64,000 nucleotides of DNA, taken from assembly GCF_024713945.1 (NCBI RefSeq), contig NW_027461517.1, positions 418,808 to 482,807 on the forward strand. Direction: 5' to 3'. Positions 55,640-64,000 of the stretch are shown piece after piece. Each line of letters begins with the position of its first letter. The stretch's first letter is position 1. The notes under the pieces were generated by a model. That model searched no databases. It was not told the origin of the DNA and saw nothing but the letters and a program-made list of their open reading frames with translations. The translations under genes were made by a program, and so were the position numbers. The stretch is from Dermatophagoides farinae (Eukaryota > Arthropoda > Arachnida > Sarcoptiformes > Pyroglyphidae).

Positions 55640-56074
55640 TTATAGTAGTTTCAGAGAGCCGCACACTTGATTGACCAAACTAGTTTTGGCAGGTCCGATT
55701 GCAGCTACTGTCAAAGACCCTGATTCAATTTGAGTTCGTCCTGCGTCTGAAATGGTGATGCAGGGAATATTCATACTTTGTGCTGACTTTTTAAGAGAAT
55801 GTAGTTCTTCTAAACTTCCGATTTTTACAACAACTTTCGTTTGACCTTCGTTGAGCCATTGTTTTGTAGCCAGCGTGGTTCGGGTCTTTCGATACGCTTC
55901 AACTGCTGCGTGTGCACATTGAGAAGCAATTTTTCCTTTGCCCATGTTTAAGTCAGTCCTGACTGCAAGAACTAATTTAATCGGCTCGTCATTAGTTGAA
56001 CTTGGGGAATTCGGCTTTGGTAAGTTGATTTTTTTCAGAGGCGAAATCAGCTTTTTAATAATAGACGCAGTCAT
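55640..56074 (-). CDS. PTRH2: Peptidyl-tRNA hydrolase 2 (PTH2 family)
   Basis: Releases peptides from prematurely dropped peptidyl-tRNA. 144 aa. A leader of about 30 residues (MTASIIKKLISPLKK) may target an organelle or membrane. The PTH2 domain at about 31-144 has KLVLAVRTDLNMGKGKIASQCAHAAVEAY, then VVVKIGSLEEL, ITISDAGRTQIESGSLTVAAIGP and a final GSLKLL. Complete and typical. The start codon is 29 bases from the tRNA gene. Confidence 0.93.
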   Translation of the reverse strand: MTASIIKKLISPLKKINLPKPNSPSSTNDEPIKLVLAVRTDLNMGKGKIASQCAHAAVEAYRKTRTTLATKQWLNEGQTKVVVKIGSLEELHSLKKSAQSMNIPCITISDAGRTQIESGSLTVAAIGPAKTSLVNQVCGSLKLL

Positions 56075-56102
56075 AAAAATTAAAAAATAAAAAATAAAAA
56101 AA

Positions 56103-56182
56103 TGACAAGGATGGGATTCGAACCCACGCCCTTTCGGACTGCGACCTTAACACAGCGCCTTAGACCACTCGGCCACCTTGCC
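56103..56182 (-). tRNA. tRNA-Leu(AAG)
   Basis: On the minus strand: acceptor GGCAAGG pairs with CCTTGTC (one G-U pair), discriminator A. The D arm has GCCGAGTGGTCTAAGGC. Anticodon stem CTGTG/CGCAG closes the loop TTAAGGT with anticodon AAG. A short variable arm (CCGAAAGGG) marks a type II tRNA. The T loop is GTTCGAATC. No intron. Confidence 0.95.
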
Positions 56183-56279
56183 AATATATAAAATTAATAT
56201 TCTAACGATTATCGTTTCAATTCGCGAATATAATTCTAATCAAATTAGAAATTTTTAAGTTAATTATACTACAATAAAA

Positions 56280-56729
56280 ATGACTGATAACCTAACTAAC
56301 GAACAAATTGCCGAGTTCAGAGAAGCTTTCACGTTGTTTGACGTCACAGGTACGGGATCAATCTCTACTAAAGATCTCGGAACCGTCATGAGGGCTTTGG
56401 GCCAGTGTCCAACGGAAGCTGAGCTCAACGAATTAATGAATGATGTCGAAAGTAACAATTCTGGAGTTATAGATTTTAAAGATTTTTTGCAACTCATGGT
56501 CCGTAAAATGAAAGAAACTGACACAGAAGAAGAACTAATAGAAGCTTTTCAGGTGTTCGATCGCGAAGGTAACGGATATATCAGCGCGCAGGAATTAAGA
56601 CATGTCATGACTCAGTTAGGTGAACGATTGACTCCGGAAGAAGCTGATCTCATGATTGCGGAAGCCGATATTAATCAAGATGGATTAATAAATTATGAAG
56701 AATTTGTTAAGATGATGTTAGCCAAATAA
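56280..56729 (+). CDS. CALM: Calmodulin(-like), degenerate N lobe
   Basis: 149 aa, the exact calmodulin length. C-lobe loops EF3 (94-105, [12 protein letters not shown]) and EF4 (130-141, [12 protein letters not shown]) are intact. N-lobe loop EF1 (21-32) has Thr at ligand positions 3 and 5 and Asp at 12. EF2 (57-68) begins with Glu and has Ser at 5 and Asp at 12. These changes should weaken N-lobe calcium binding. Canonical calmodulin is near-invariant in most eukaryotes, so this may be a calmodulin-like light chain rather than the main calmodulin. Confidence 0.85.
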   Translation: MTDNLTNEQIAEFREAFTLFDVTGTGSISTKDLGTVMRALGQCPTEAELNELMNDVESNNSGVIDFKDFLQLMVRKMKETDTEEELIEAFQVFDREGNGYISAQELRHVMTQLGERLTPEEADLMIAEADINQDGLINYEEFVKMMLAK

Positions 56730-56788
56730 TTATAATTACAAATAGTTATGAGTTTTTGCAATGCGCCTTGATTACAAATGCCTGAAAT

Positions 56789-59700
56789 TTATATTTCATA
56801 GTTGATATCGCGAGGATCAATCGGGTTGGGGCTAGTATTAATATTGGGCAGAATGTACTTGGTTTTACTATAGTGGTCAGGTAAATATTTGGGCGCGTAA
56901 TTGGTTTGATCGTAATGTAATTCAGCGTTGCTGTAGTAATGCTCTTTAGGATACGACAAGGATTGGTGGGTAAAACTTGGTTGCGTTTCAATATTGTGTT
57001 GAACCCCATAAGGGTTCGTCTCAAAAACAGGAAAATCGTTTCTTATGTTTGTAAAAGTCATCTCATTAGGCAATTGCTTTTGGTCGAACCCACAAAATAC
57101 TTTCATTAACGAAATTGTATTCTGCGATGAAAAAACCGGTTTCTCCGGTTCGTGTTTGGTTACGGTCCGCTTCGTTGGTTGTACAGAAACTTTTGGTTTT
57201 GTATGCGTGTTCGCAGTGTAGTTTTCGTTGTTCTTAGATTCGATTATTGATTCAAATTTATTTATAACTGAATCAGAAACTAACTCGAACGCTTTGCTTA
57301 TTCCGTTCAAGGATGCGTTAATAACTTTCTTTTTAATATCATTAGTTTTTTTCTTATGTTTTTTTTGATTTCTAGTAACATTTTCTAACGATGAGGCGAC
57401 AGAATTTTTGTCTGTTTTTCTCTCAGTTTGCGTGATTGACGCGTTTGTAGGTCGGGAAACTGCTGGTTTATGTTCAATTTTAACCGCGTTTTCATAGTTA
57501 GCTTTAGATTTCGGCCTAGGAGGTTGATCAGGTTTTTGATTATTTATCAATGGTAATTGAACGGAGATTTCTGGTTTATTGTTTTCTTCCATCATGATAT
57601 TGGCTGTATGCCTGTTAATGGAAAAATTATTTTTTACTATATTCTTGTTTGAAGCTTTATTGTTGCTTGGATCGATAAATTCGTGGCTATTCTTGGCGCT
57701 ATTTATGGGATTTATAATTATGTTTTTATTTTTCGGTGAAATTAGTATAGTGTTTACGCTCAAATTGCTAGAATGCGTATTTTTGTTATTGCTCGTGTCA
57801 GTGTTTTTTGAATCGAATTTTGCTGCGGAAGCAAGTCTAAAGTTCGATAAAAACTTTTCTTGTAACTTATGTACTTGATTGATCAACTTATCTTTGTTGC
57901 TTAAAACAGTGTCGCAAATTTCATCGGAATTTCCATCTTCCAAACTTAAACGTTCTTTTTCGATCGGCAAGGCTTGATTTTTAGTAAAAAGATCATTTTT
58001 GGTCTCTGTTTTGTTGGTAAGAAACTTTTGTGAGTTAGTGAAATAAGCTGTCGAAAACTCAAACATTTCTGGGAAATTGTATTTTGCCAAAAAATCAGAC
58101 CCAATGCCCTGCCGAAAAGCATAATTGGAAATCACAAACAGAGTGTGAGAATCTCCAATAGATAAATTTATGACCTTGAAAGGAATAGACAAACTAGCAG
58201 AATTGCAAAGTCTTTGAATCAATTGGTTAGAGCTGCTATAGTAGTTTTTCTTAGATTCTGGACAGCTTGTCAAAAGTTCATAGTTCAGCACGCCACTTGC
58301 CTGTTCCACATACCTCGGTGTAGCTTCACAGTTACAACCTATAAACAAATTATGAGCTTGGGAGTTTGTGGTGATTGAACCAGTGTTGCTCAAAGCTATG
58401 ATAAGTTCGCTTGTCTTTGAATTATAAATTTGATTTATTTTTGGCAGAGGAATATATTTAAAGCTGACTTGATCTCCGTCTAATAAAAACCAGTCCATTT
58501 CGTCGTTCAAAACAAAAATTCCGAGTAGTGTAACTTTAATTTCCATTATGTTATCCATCACTTCTAAGTAGTAGCAGCAAACACTTTTCGATTTGTTGTA
58601 AACCTCACATGTTTTCGCTGCTTTGCTAAATTGATCGAGTTTTCCTGTTAAGAATACAAGCTTTTTTCCTTCAAAAGCTAATAAATAAACAGAAAAACAA
58701 TCTCCTAAATCTATATTAAGAATTTTAACTTTTTCCCATGAATTGTCTATTTGAACCTCATGCCCGGAATTTTGGTTTGATACAAATCTTAAAATAACGC
58801 CAAAATCTTTGATGAATGCGTAGCATTCAAAGTCCGTGGCTAAGCCAGTGTTTCTCAAATTATTTTGATTTACATAAGCATCGTCCTCGCTTGAAAATAA
58901 TTTGTAATATATTGTAACATGGACGGGAAATTCGTCTTTTTGCCAAAGACCTAGCTGAAACAGTTCGTTATTGCCAAATTGAATTAGTTGGCTGTCGTGT
59001 GTTAACGTAATAGAATGGAACGTTCCACATTTAATTTCCTGAATAATATTGCTTGAAGTAACATGATGAATTTCACAGTTGTAAAACAGAAAAAAATTTG
59101 AATCGTCGGTTTGATAAATTGAAAATCCTTCGCCAGCATAGGCATTAATTACATTTAAAGGATGGCTGTTGTATAACAAAGTCATTTTAAGAGGCCGCGT
59201 TATATAGGCAGCTTTCAACGTCCGTTTAATTTCTGTTTGGTTATCTATTACACAAATTTGGTTTAGTATCGAAGGATACAAGGTTTGAAACATTATCTGC
59301 AAAAACTGTTCTGTTTGATCTGTAAAACTGTTAGCAAAAGAAGTATTTTGAAGTTTAAAATTGTTGTTTTTGTTTAAAATACATTCCCCATTCTTGTTAC
59401 TTCCCCATACTAAGAGAGAACCGTTGTCCAGCACCACTAAATTATGCTTTTGCGACACGCAAATTGAACTTATATTTTCAGTACGCAAATTGTATATGGG
59501 TAATGGTATAATGTTATATGTTAAGGTCAGATCGTTATAAAAAGGCTCGCACAAAAAACAGTCGAGGTTATTTACAAATTCATTTTGAATTGCTCGTCCA
59601 GACGGAACCCCAAGCCCCAGTAAAAAGTTTTCAGAATTGTTGCCTGTTGCCCAAATAGGTTTTGAAATAAACTTAAGTAAGAGATCTTTCAACTTTAACT

Positions 59701-62700
59701 TTGTTGTTACCTTGAAAGTCACCTCATTAGAGAGTATTCGCTCTATGTTTTGGTAGATTGACGTTAAGCAACTACTGTTTAATACGTTAAAAATCACAAC
59801 AGTGCTGCAATTAGACCATAAACTAAATAAATCTTCGCGAGAGTTGACTGTTTCGTCTAATGTAAGTAAATATTTTGCCGAGTAATTTTGTGTCAAAAAT
59901 TCGGGCACAAGTTCTGTTGAAGGTGGGCCAATGTTAATTTCAATGTTTGATAAAGAAATGAGTTCGCGCGCTAAAATCTGTAAAGTGTATACCAAGTTAA
60001 ATTGTTTAAGAACATAACTAGTATGAATACAAATTTGGCAAAGCCAGATAATAATAGTCATAAACTTTTTGAAAATTGGTAAGGGTAACGATGGTTGAAT
60101 CGGATCATATGTTAAATTTGATTCATGTTTGATTGTGTATTGAATAAGAGATTCAATGCAAAACACTATATCATTAAAAGATGTAACGAGCTTGCTATAA
60201 GTGTTACTTGTAAATAACCGGAGCACTGATAAAAACGCAGAAAATAAATATTTTATGCAATACCTCGACTGAGTGTTTTTACTCTCGATTAGTTTACATA
60301 AATTAATAAGTTCTTTCTCTAACTCAGTTATTTCGTCGTTTACATTGTTGTACTTGGCAAAAAGACAAGCTATGGGGTATGATAATTTCGGATCTAATGA
60401 TTTGTCATTGAAAATTATTTTGACCTTTTCAGGTTTACTTAAATTCTCGTCATGTAAAGAATTCAAAAGTAAGTTTACTTTATTCTTGGTTATATCGTCA
60501 AAGTATTGGTCGTATTTATTATCTTTTCGAATGAAAAAACTCAATAGCAATCGACTTAGACGCAGAAATATGTTGTTTGCACTGAGTATCGTATCGTAAT
60601 AGGCTATAGATTTTATTAATTCTTCATTGGCCAGATAAAAGACGTCACTGCACGAATAATGCGTTGTTCCTATCTTAGAGTTGTAAAACTCTTCGTTTTT
60701 GCATGATAAATAAAACTGAATTAAATTTGTTCTTTTTAGTTTTTCCGATTCATTGTTTGGCAGGAAAAGTTTAGACAAGTAATTCACATTATTTTTCTGA
60801 GCCAAGCGCAAAACGAAACTAAAATAATTAAATTCATGAAGACTAAGGAAAAAAGAATTCTTTATGTAGATGATAATGTTTTTGTAAAACAGACTTGTAC
60901 GCTTGAATGTCAATGTTTTATTATTGTCATTCTGAATCGAGTCCTGTTTATGTTCAATATTTTCTGTGATAGTGCGTATTAGATAAGTAGTCATCTGGTA
61001 TGTGTAATTTATGTGTTGTGCGATATTAGTTGGATTTATCAGTTCATTGTGGTTATGTATTTTTTTCGGATTTGAGCATGACATTTGGGAAAGGTTTAAT
61101 TTATGGTTGCGTTGAATGTTTATTTCTAAGTACTCTACAATAATTTTGATATGAGGTAAAATTGTGTGAGTAAAAGATAACGTGAGAGAAACTTCAAGAA
61201 GTTGAGATATCTTTCTTATTTTAGAATTTGTTATCTCTTGTTTGGATATGTGCGATAAGATAAATTCATCAAACGTTTCTGAGTAACTTCTGTCGTTCAA
61301 ACAACAGTCTATCATATAATCCATTCTAATTGAAGAAATAGTTATAGTTTTGTTTACCTCTAAAAGATTTACAGTTGTATTTTGTGATATAAGTTGGAAT
61401 GCCAAAGCGCTGATCATTGTAACAGCTAAGCCTCTCTGTTGTGCTAGTAAATGATTACTATAATCCTCTTTGGTTCTAGTTAGATTATTGATATGCGGGA
61501 TTAAATCGACTTCGAGTTTATTAGAAATTGTTTTTTCGTTTTGAGAGTTTGGCGTCGTCAAAAATAAGTACAACCACAAAAGTTGCATATAATCATAATG
61601 CTCTTCATGTGTAATTGATGTTTTAATGGTTAATTCGTTAAATATGTGATCCGAAAAAGTATATATCCAGTTTTTTACTTTAAAAATGGATTCAAAAGCA
61701 ACCTGTATAAAAATATAACGATTTTGTAAAGGAAAAAGCGTGAATTCAGATTTTCGTCTGTCCTCGTTTTTAACTGAATCAAATGGTTTATTAGCCTCGA
61801 AAAAAGCGTGAAATCCAACGTAAGACTCGTCAAAATAGCATTTTGAATTGTTAACTCGACCTAGGGTATTTTCAGATTCTAGCTCGTCAAGATTCGTATC
61901 GTCGTTAACCTGGCTCAGTATCTTGTTTATAACTTTAATGCCTTTTTGCTGTAAAACTTCTAAAAGATAGTAAACTGACGGTTTGTCTAAAATGCTAAAA
62001 ATTAAATGATCAGAGTATAATTCCGTGCAACGAGGGATGTTAACTTGTATATATTCGTTTAATAAAGACTTGCAAATAATAGACTCGTAGGTCAATTCGT
62101 TTATAAAAGAAATTAGACTGTGGGAATTAAAATACGACGTATTTGAATCTACGACAGCCCCTGCATTTTGGATAAAACTAAAATCGTGCAAATTTGAAAA
62201 TATAATTTTTTTAGCCTTCACATTATCATAAAAGTGAGCAGTAATAGGCTGTAAAACCTTGATTTTTGAGTTCGAAAACTTTATATTGTACATACTAGAA
62301 ACATCAAAATGTGCTTTGTAAAAAGTTATAAAACGGCTTGGTCCGAGATATACCGTGTGTAAATTGGGAAACAACTTTTTGATTCGTACTCCATTGTTGT
62401 GTGTAGTTTTACCTTGTAAATGGGTGTCAATCTGATTCAGTCGGTTGTTCTCGCATTTGATTGAAACTAATGATTGAAAATAGTTGTCTACTTTGACTTT
62501 TAAATTGTTGCTAGAGCACGTGCAATGAAAACTCAATTCAGGTGTAGTTCTAAATAAAAAAACAACGTAGATGTAGCATTGTCTGTTATACTTTTCAATA
62601 TAAAAGCCATCAATTTTAGAGAGATCCCACAGAGTGTTGAGCTGAGAAGAAGCAACTTCTTCCAAATTTATTATTGTATTGGGAAGCATCCCTTTGTTGG

Positions 62701-63949
62701 TTAATAAGATTATTCCAGCAGAAGGTAGTTTGATTAAACAATTGCAAATGTTTGACTCCGTATCATAAATAGATGCGATGTAGTTTCTAACTGCTGCTAT
62801 ATTCACTTCTGAAAAATATGACTGGTCCGCTTTGAGCTGGTTAGAAACTAATAAATACGGAACCTCTTTTTTGAATTCATCAAGAATGGCATTGTTATCT
62901 GTGTTTGATAATTCAAAAGAATTCAAATAGATGCTGCTTAAAAAAAAAGCAATTAAGTTCATTTGATAAATTAAAACATGAAGAGATTCCATTACCATGT
63001 TATTAAACTCAGACAAAACATTAATCGAAAAACTTTCAGTTACTTTCAGCTTGTACGTATCTATCTTATTATTTCTAATTACTACCACTATAGATTCTAC
63101 TTTGCAGGGCAACAGCGAAACTGCCCACTGCTGGTCGATACTCAAGTCATGCCAGTAAGAAAATACTTCTTGATCATTGTAAGACAAAGATATCATAGAT
63201 TTTTGCTTAGGATCCGTTAATAAAATAGATTTGTTACTCATGTCATTTACTGAAAATGTCAACGTCATAAAATCATTCTCGTTTTCTTCGGGTTGTTTTG
63301 AAAACTCGCTTAAAAAGTTTGGTAGATTTAATTCTTGTTCAACAGATTTTTCTAACCTCGGCTCTTTTGAATTATCATTATTTGTTTTCAGAATGACGTT
63401 GGAATCGTAGGTACACTTTGAAAACGAACTAAAATTGTTAAACTGAATGAGTTGAGAGATCAATGTTATGTTCAATACACAATTTGAGTTTGGCAAAAAA
63501 AATAATGCTGTTTCTCCCAAGCCCATCGTCATTAAAAGTTCCGCTAAGAAACTGCAAAAATATTCTCGTTCGCTGATATCGTTGTCTTTGTCCGAATAAA
63601 CATAGTTTTTAACGGAAATTCCGTTATTAATGATTATTTGAGCCAAAATTTCAAAATAATCTTCAGTATAGTCGTTTTTACTTTTGTAGTCCTTGTTGAG
63701 AAAGGTTTTCATGAACGAAAGTTTTTTGTATATTTTTCTAGATTTAGTTTTTTTTTTTGTCCAAGTTTTTGCAATATGATCATGGAACAATACGGCGGGA
63801 TGAATGTTATAGTCTGAAAGCAACTCGTCAAATTCTGCTTTGTTTCTTGGAATCAATGGGAATTCATATCCTTTGAGTGTGTTAGCTGACTTGTACTGCG
63901 TAAAAAAACTAATGCATTTTTTAGGGTCTAAAAAATACGGTCTGCTCAA
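56789..63949 (-). CDS. Giant RCC1-repeat protein, 5' end unresolved
   Basis: About 2386 codons open, ending at 56789. RCC1-like blades occur near residue 1515 (NLVVLDNGSLLVWGSNKNGE), near 1650 (FHSITLTHDSQLIQFGNNELFQLG) and near 1945 (INLSIGDSHTLFVISN), giving one diverged beta-propeller. Residues 1-1450 are a long, mostly ordered region without recognised domains. Residues 2000-2386 are disordered and Lys/Asn/Pro-rich. The frame extends past 63949 to a stop at 63983-63985 with no ATG. So the start is either M80 (63712) or an upstream exon beyond the window; GATGTCAG before 63950 could be an acceptor. No HECT, kinase or GEF partner domain seen. Confidence 0.7.
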   Translation of the reverse strand: MSRPYFLDPKKCISFFTQYKSANTLKGYEFPLIPRNKAEFDELLSDYNIHPAVLFHDHIAKTWTKKKTKSRKIYKKLSFMKTFLNKDYKSKNDYTEDYFEILAQIIINNGISVKNYVYSDKDNDISEREYFCSFLAELLMTMGLGETALFFLPNSNCVLNITLISQLIQFNNFSSFSKCTYDSNVILKTNNDNSKEPRLEKSVEQELNLPNFLSEFSKQPEENENDFMTLTFSVNDMSNKSILLTDPKQKSMISLSYNDQEVFSYWHDLSIDQQWAVSLLPCKVESIVVVIRNNKIDTYKLKVTESFSINVLSEFNNMVMESLHVLIYQMNLIAFFLSSIYLNSFELSNTDNNAILDEFKKEVPYLLVSNQLKADQSYFSEVNIAAVRNYIASIYDTESNICNCLIKLPSAGIILLTNKGMLPNTIINLEEVASSQLNTLWDLSKIDGFYIEKYNRQCYIYVVFLFRTTPELSFHCTCSSNNLKVKVDNYFQSLVSIKCENNRLNQIDTHLQGKTTHNNGVRIKKLFPNLHTVYLGPSRFITFYKAHFDVSSMYNIKFSNSKIKVLQPITAHFYDNVKAKKIIFSNLHDFSFIQNAGAVVDSNTSYFNSHSLISFINELTYESIICKSLLNEYIQVNIPRCTELYSDHLIFSILDKPSVYYLLEVLQQKGIKVINKILSQVNDDTNLDELESENTLGRVNNSKCYFDESYVGFHAFFEANKPFDSVKNEDRRKSEFTLFPLQNRYIFIQVAFESIFKVKNWIYTFSDHIFNELTIKTSITHEEHYDYMQLLWLYLFLTTPNSQNEKTISNKLEVDLIPHINNLTRTKEDYSNHLLAQQRGLAVTMISALAFQLISQNTTVNLLEVNKTITISSIRMDYMIDCCLNDRSYSETFDEFILSHISKQEITNSKIRKISQLLEVSLTLSFTHTILPHIKIIVEYLEINIQRNHKLNLSQMSCSNPKKIHNHNELINPTNIAQHINYTYQMTTYLIRTITENIEHKQDSIQNDNNKTLTFKRTSLFYKNIIIYIKNSFFLSLHEFNYFSFVLRLAQKNNVNYLSKLFLPNNESEKLKRTNLIQFYLSCKNEEFYNSKIGTTHYSCSDVFYLANEELIKSIAYYDTILSANNIFLRLSRLLLSFFIRKDNKYDQYFDDITKNKVNLLLNSLHDENLSKPEKVKIIFNDKSLDPKLSYPIACLFAKYNNVNDEITELEKELINLCKLIESKNTQSRYCIKYLFSAFLSVLRLFTSNTYSKLVTSFNDIVFCIESLIQYTIKHESNLTYDPIQPSLPLPIFKKFMTIIIWLCQICIHTSYVLKQFNLVYTLQILARELISLSNIEINIGPPSTELVPEFLTQNYSAKYLLTLDETVNSREDLFSLWSNCSTVVIFNVLNSSCLTSIYQNIERILSNEVTFKVTTKLKLKDLLLKFISKPIWATGNNSENFLLGLGVPSGRAIQNEFVNNLDCFLCEPFYNDLTLTYNIIPLPIYNLRTENISSICVSQKHNLVVLDNGSLLVWGSNKNGECILNKNNNFKLQNTSFANSFTDQTEQFLQIMFQTLYPSILNQICVIDNQTEIKRTLKAAYITRPLKMTLLYNSHPLNVINAYAGEGFSIYQTDDSNFFLFYNCEIHHVTSSNIIQEIKCGTFHSITLTHDSQLIQFGNNELFQLGLWQKDEFPVHVTIYYKLFSSEDDAYVNQNNLRNTGLATDFECYAFIKDFGVILRFVSNQNSGHEVQIDNSWEKVKILNIDLGDCFSVYLLAFEGKKLVFLTGKLDQFSKAAKTCEVYNKSKSVCCYYLEVMDNIMEIKVTLLGIFVLNDEMDWFLLDGDQVSFKYIPLPKINQIYNSKTSELIIALSNTGSITTNSQAHNLFIGCNCEATPRYVEQASGVLNYELLTSCPESKKNYYSSSNQLIQRLCNSASLSIPFKVINLSIGDSHTLFVISNYAFRQGIGSDFLAKYNFPEMFEFSTAYFTNSQKFLTNKTETKNDLFTKNQALPIEKERLSLEDGNSDEICDTVLSNKDKLINQVHKLQEKFLSNFRLASAAKFDSKNTDTSNNKNTHSSNLSVNTILISPKNKNIIINPINSAKNSHEFIDPSNNKASNKNIVKNNFSINRHTANIMMEENNKPEISVQLPLINNQKPDQPPRPKSKANYENAVKIEHKPAVSRPTNASITQTERKTDKNSVASSLENVTRNQKKHKKKTNDIKKKVINASLNGISKAFELVSDSVINKFESIIESKNNENYTANTHTKPKVSVQPTKRTVTKHEPEKPVFSSQNTISLMKVFCGFDQKQLPNEMTFTNIRNDFPVFETNPYGVQHNIETQPSFTHQSLSYPKEHYYSNAELHYDQTNYAPKYLPDHYSKTKYILPNINTSPNPIDPRDINYEI

Positions 63950-64000
63950 ACTGACATCAAGATTATTGTAATTTAAAAAATATTAATTTCTTGAGATCTT

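Noticed and set aside
57579-57878. Hydrophobic plus-strand frame inside the giant gene
   Set aside because: Antisense of Asn/Lys-rich codons gives Phe/Leu-rich translations; it is a shadow of the minus-strand gene.

Overview
The window is compact, AT-rich nuclear DNA of a eukaryote, most likely an apicomplexan. An AP2-type DNA-binding domain opens the protein at 1734-3065. The cyclase-associated protein is reduced to its C-terminal beta-helix, and CPSF30 is fused to a YTH domain; both layouts are known from this phylum. Asn-rich disordered proteins are common. I see no bacterial, phage or plasmid features, no CRISPR array and no transposon. I do not assign a genus.

Gene density is about one gene per 1.3 kb, on both strands without operon logic. 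Intergenic gaps are mostly 20-300 bases, and one convergent pair has directly abutting stop codons. Most genes have a single exon. The introns I could place are tiny (28-36 nt), usually with a GTA donor and a YTAAT element. Several genes needed splice reconstruction: RPT5 (119-1426), CAP (14461-15159), a 159-aa protein (15291-15800), a 107-aa acidic protein (18427-18783), SEC22 (19477-20232) and two small secreted proteins (27195-27519, 28128-28673).

Layout. 0-6 kb: proteasome ATPase RPT5, an AP2 factor and a KH-domain protein. 6-12.9 kb: 6-phosphogluconate dehydrogenase, CPSF30-YTH, PCNA, a HIT zinc-finger protein, a Cys-rich membrane protein, alpha-NAC and MED31. 13-20 kb: diphthamide synthetase DPH6, CAP, coiled-coil proteins, an ANP32-like LRR protein and the R-SNARE SEC22. 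20.5-32.3 kb: an unknown 740-aa protein, a divergent ER Hsp70 (Grp170 type), the co-chaperone TTC4, three small secreted proteins (two are tandem paralogues with matched cysteine spacing), an unknown 545-aa protein and a probable MAN1/Src1-type inner nuclear membrane protein. 32.4-40 kb: RPS28, a large unknown protein, the SUMO-E1 subunit AOS1, TyrRS, GlnRS and RPS3. 40-48.3 kb: a tetraspan protein, a probably acylated coiled-coil protein, a DDX52/Rok1 helicase, eIF2-alpha, a DA1-like HExxH protein, a PICOT-like glutaredoxin and EMC3. 48.4-64 kb: the kinetochore protein CENP-C, the TFIIH helicase XPB, a type I membrane protein, PTH2, tRNA-Leu(AAG), calmodulin and a giant RCC1-repeat protein running to the right edge.

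Most genes are housekeeping: translation, proteostasis, transcription and DNA maintenance. The most lineage-specific content is the secreted cluster at 27-28.7 kb, the Cys-rich membrane protein at 11.4 kb, the DA1-like peptidase at 45 kb, and several conserved enzymes with altered signature residues.
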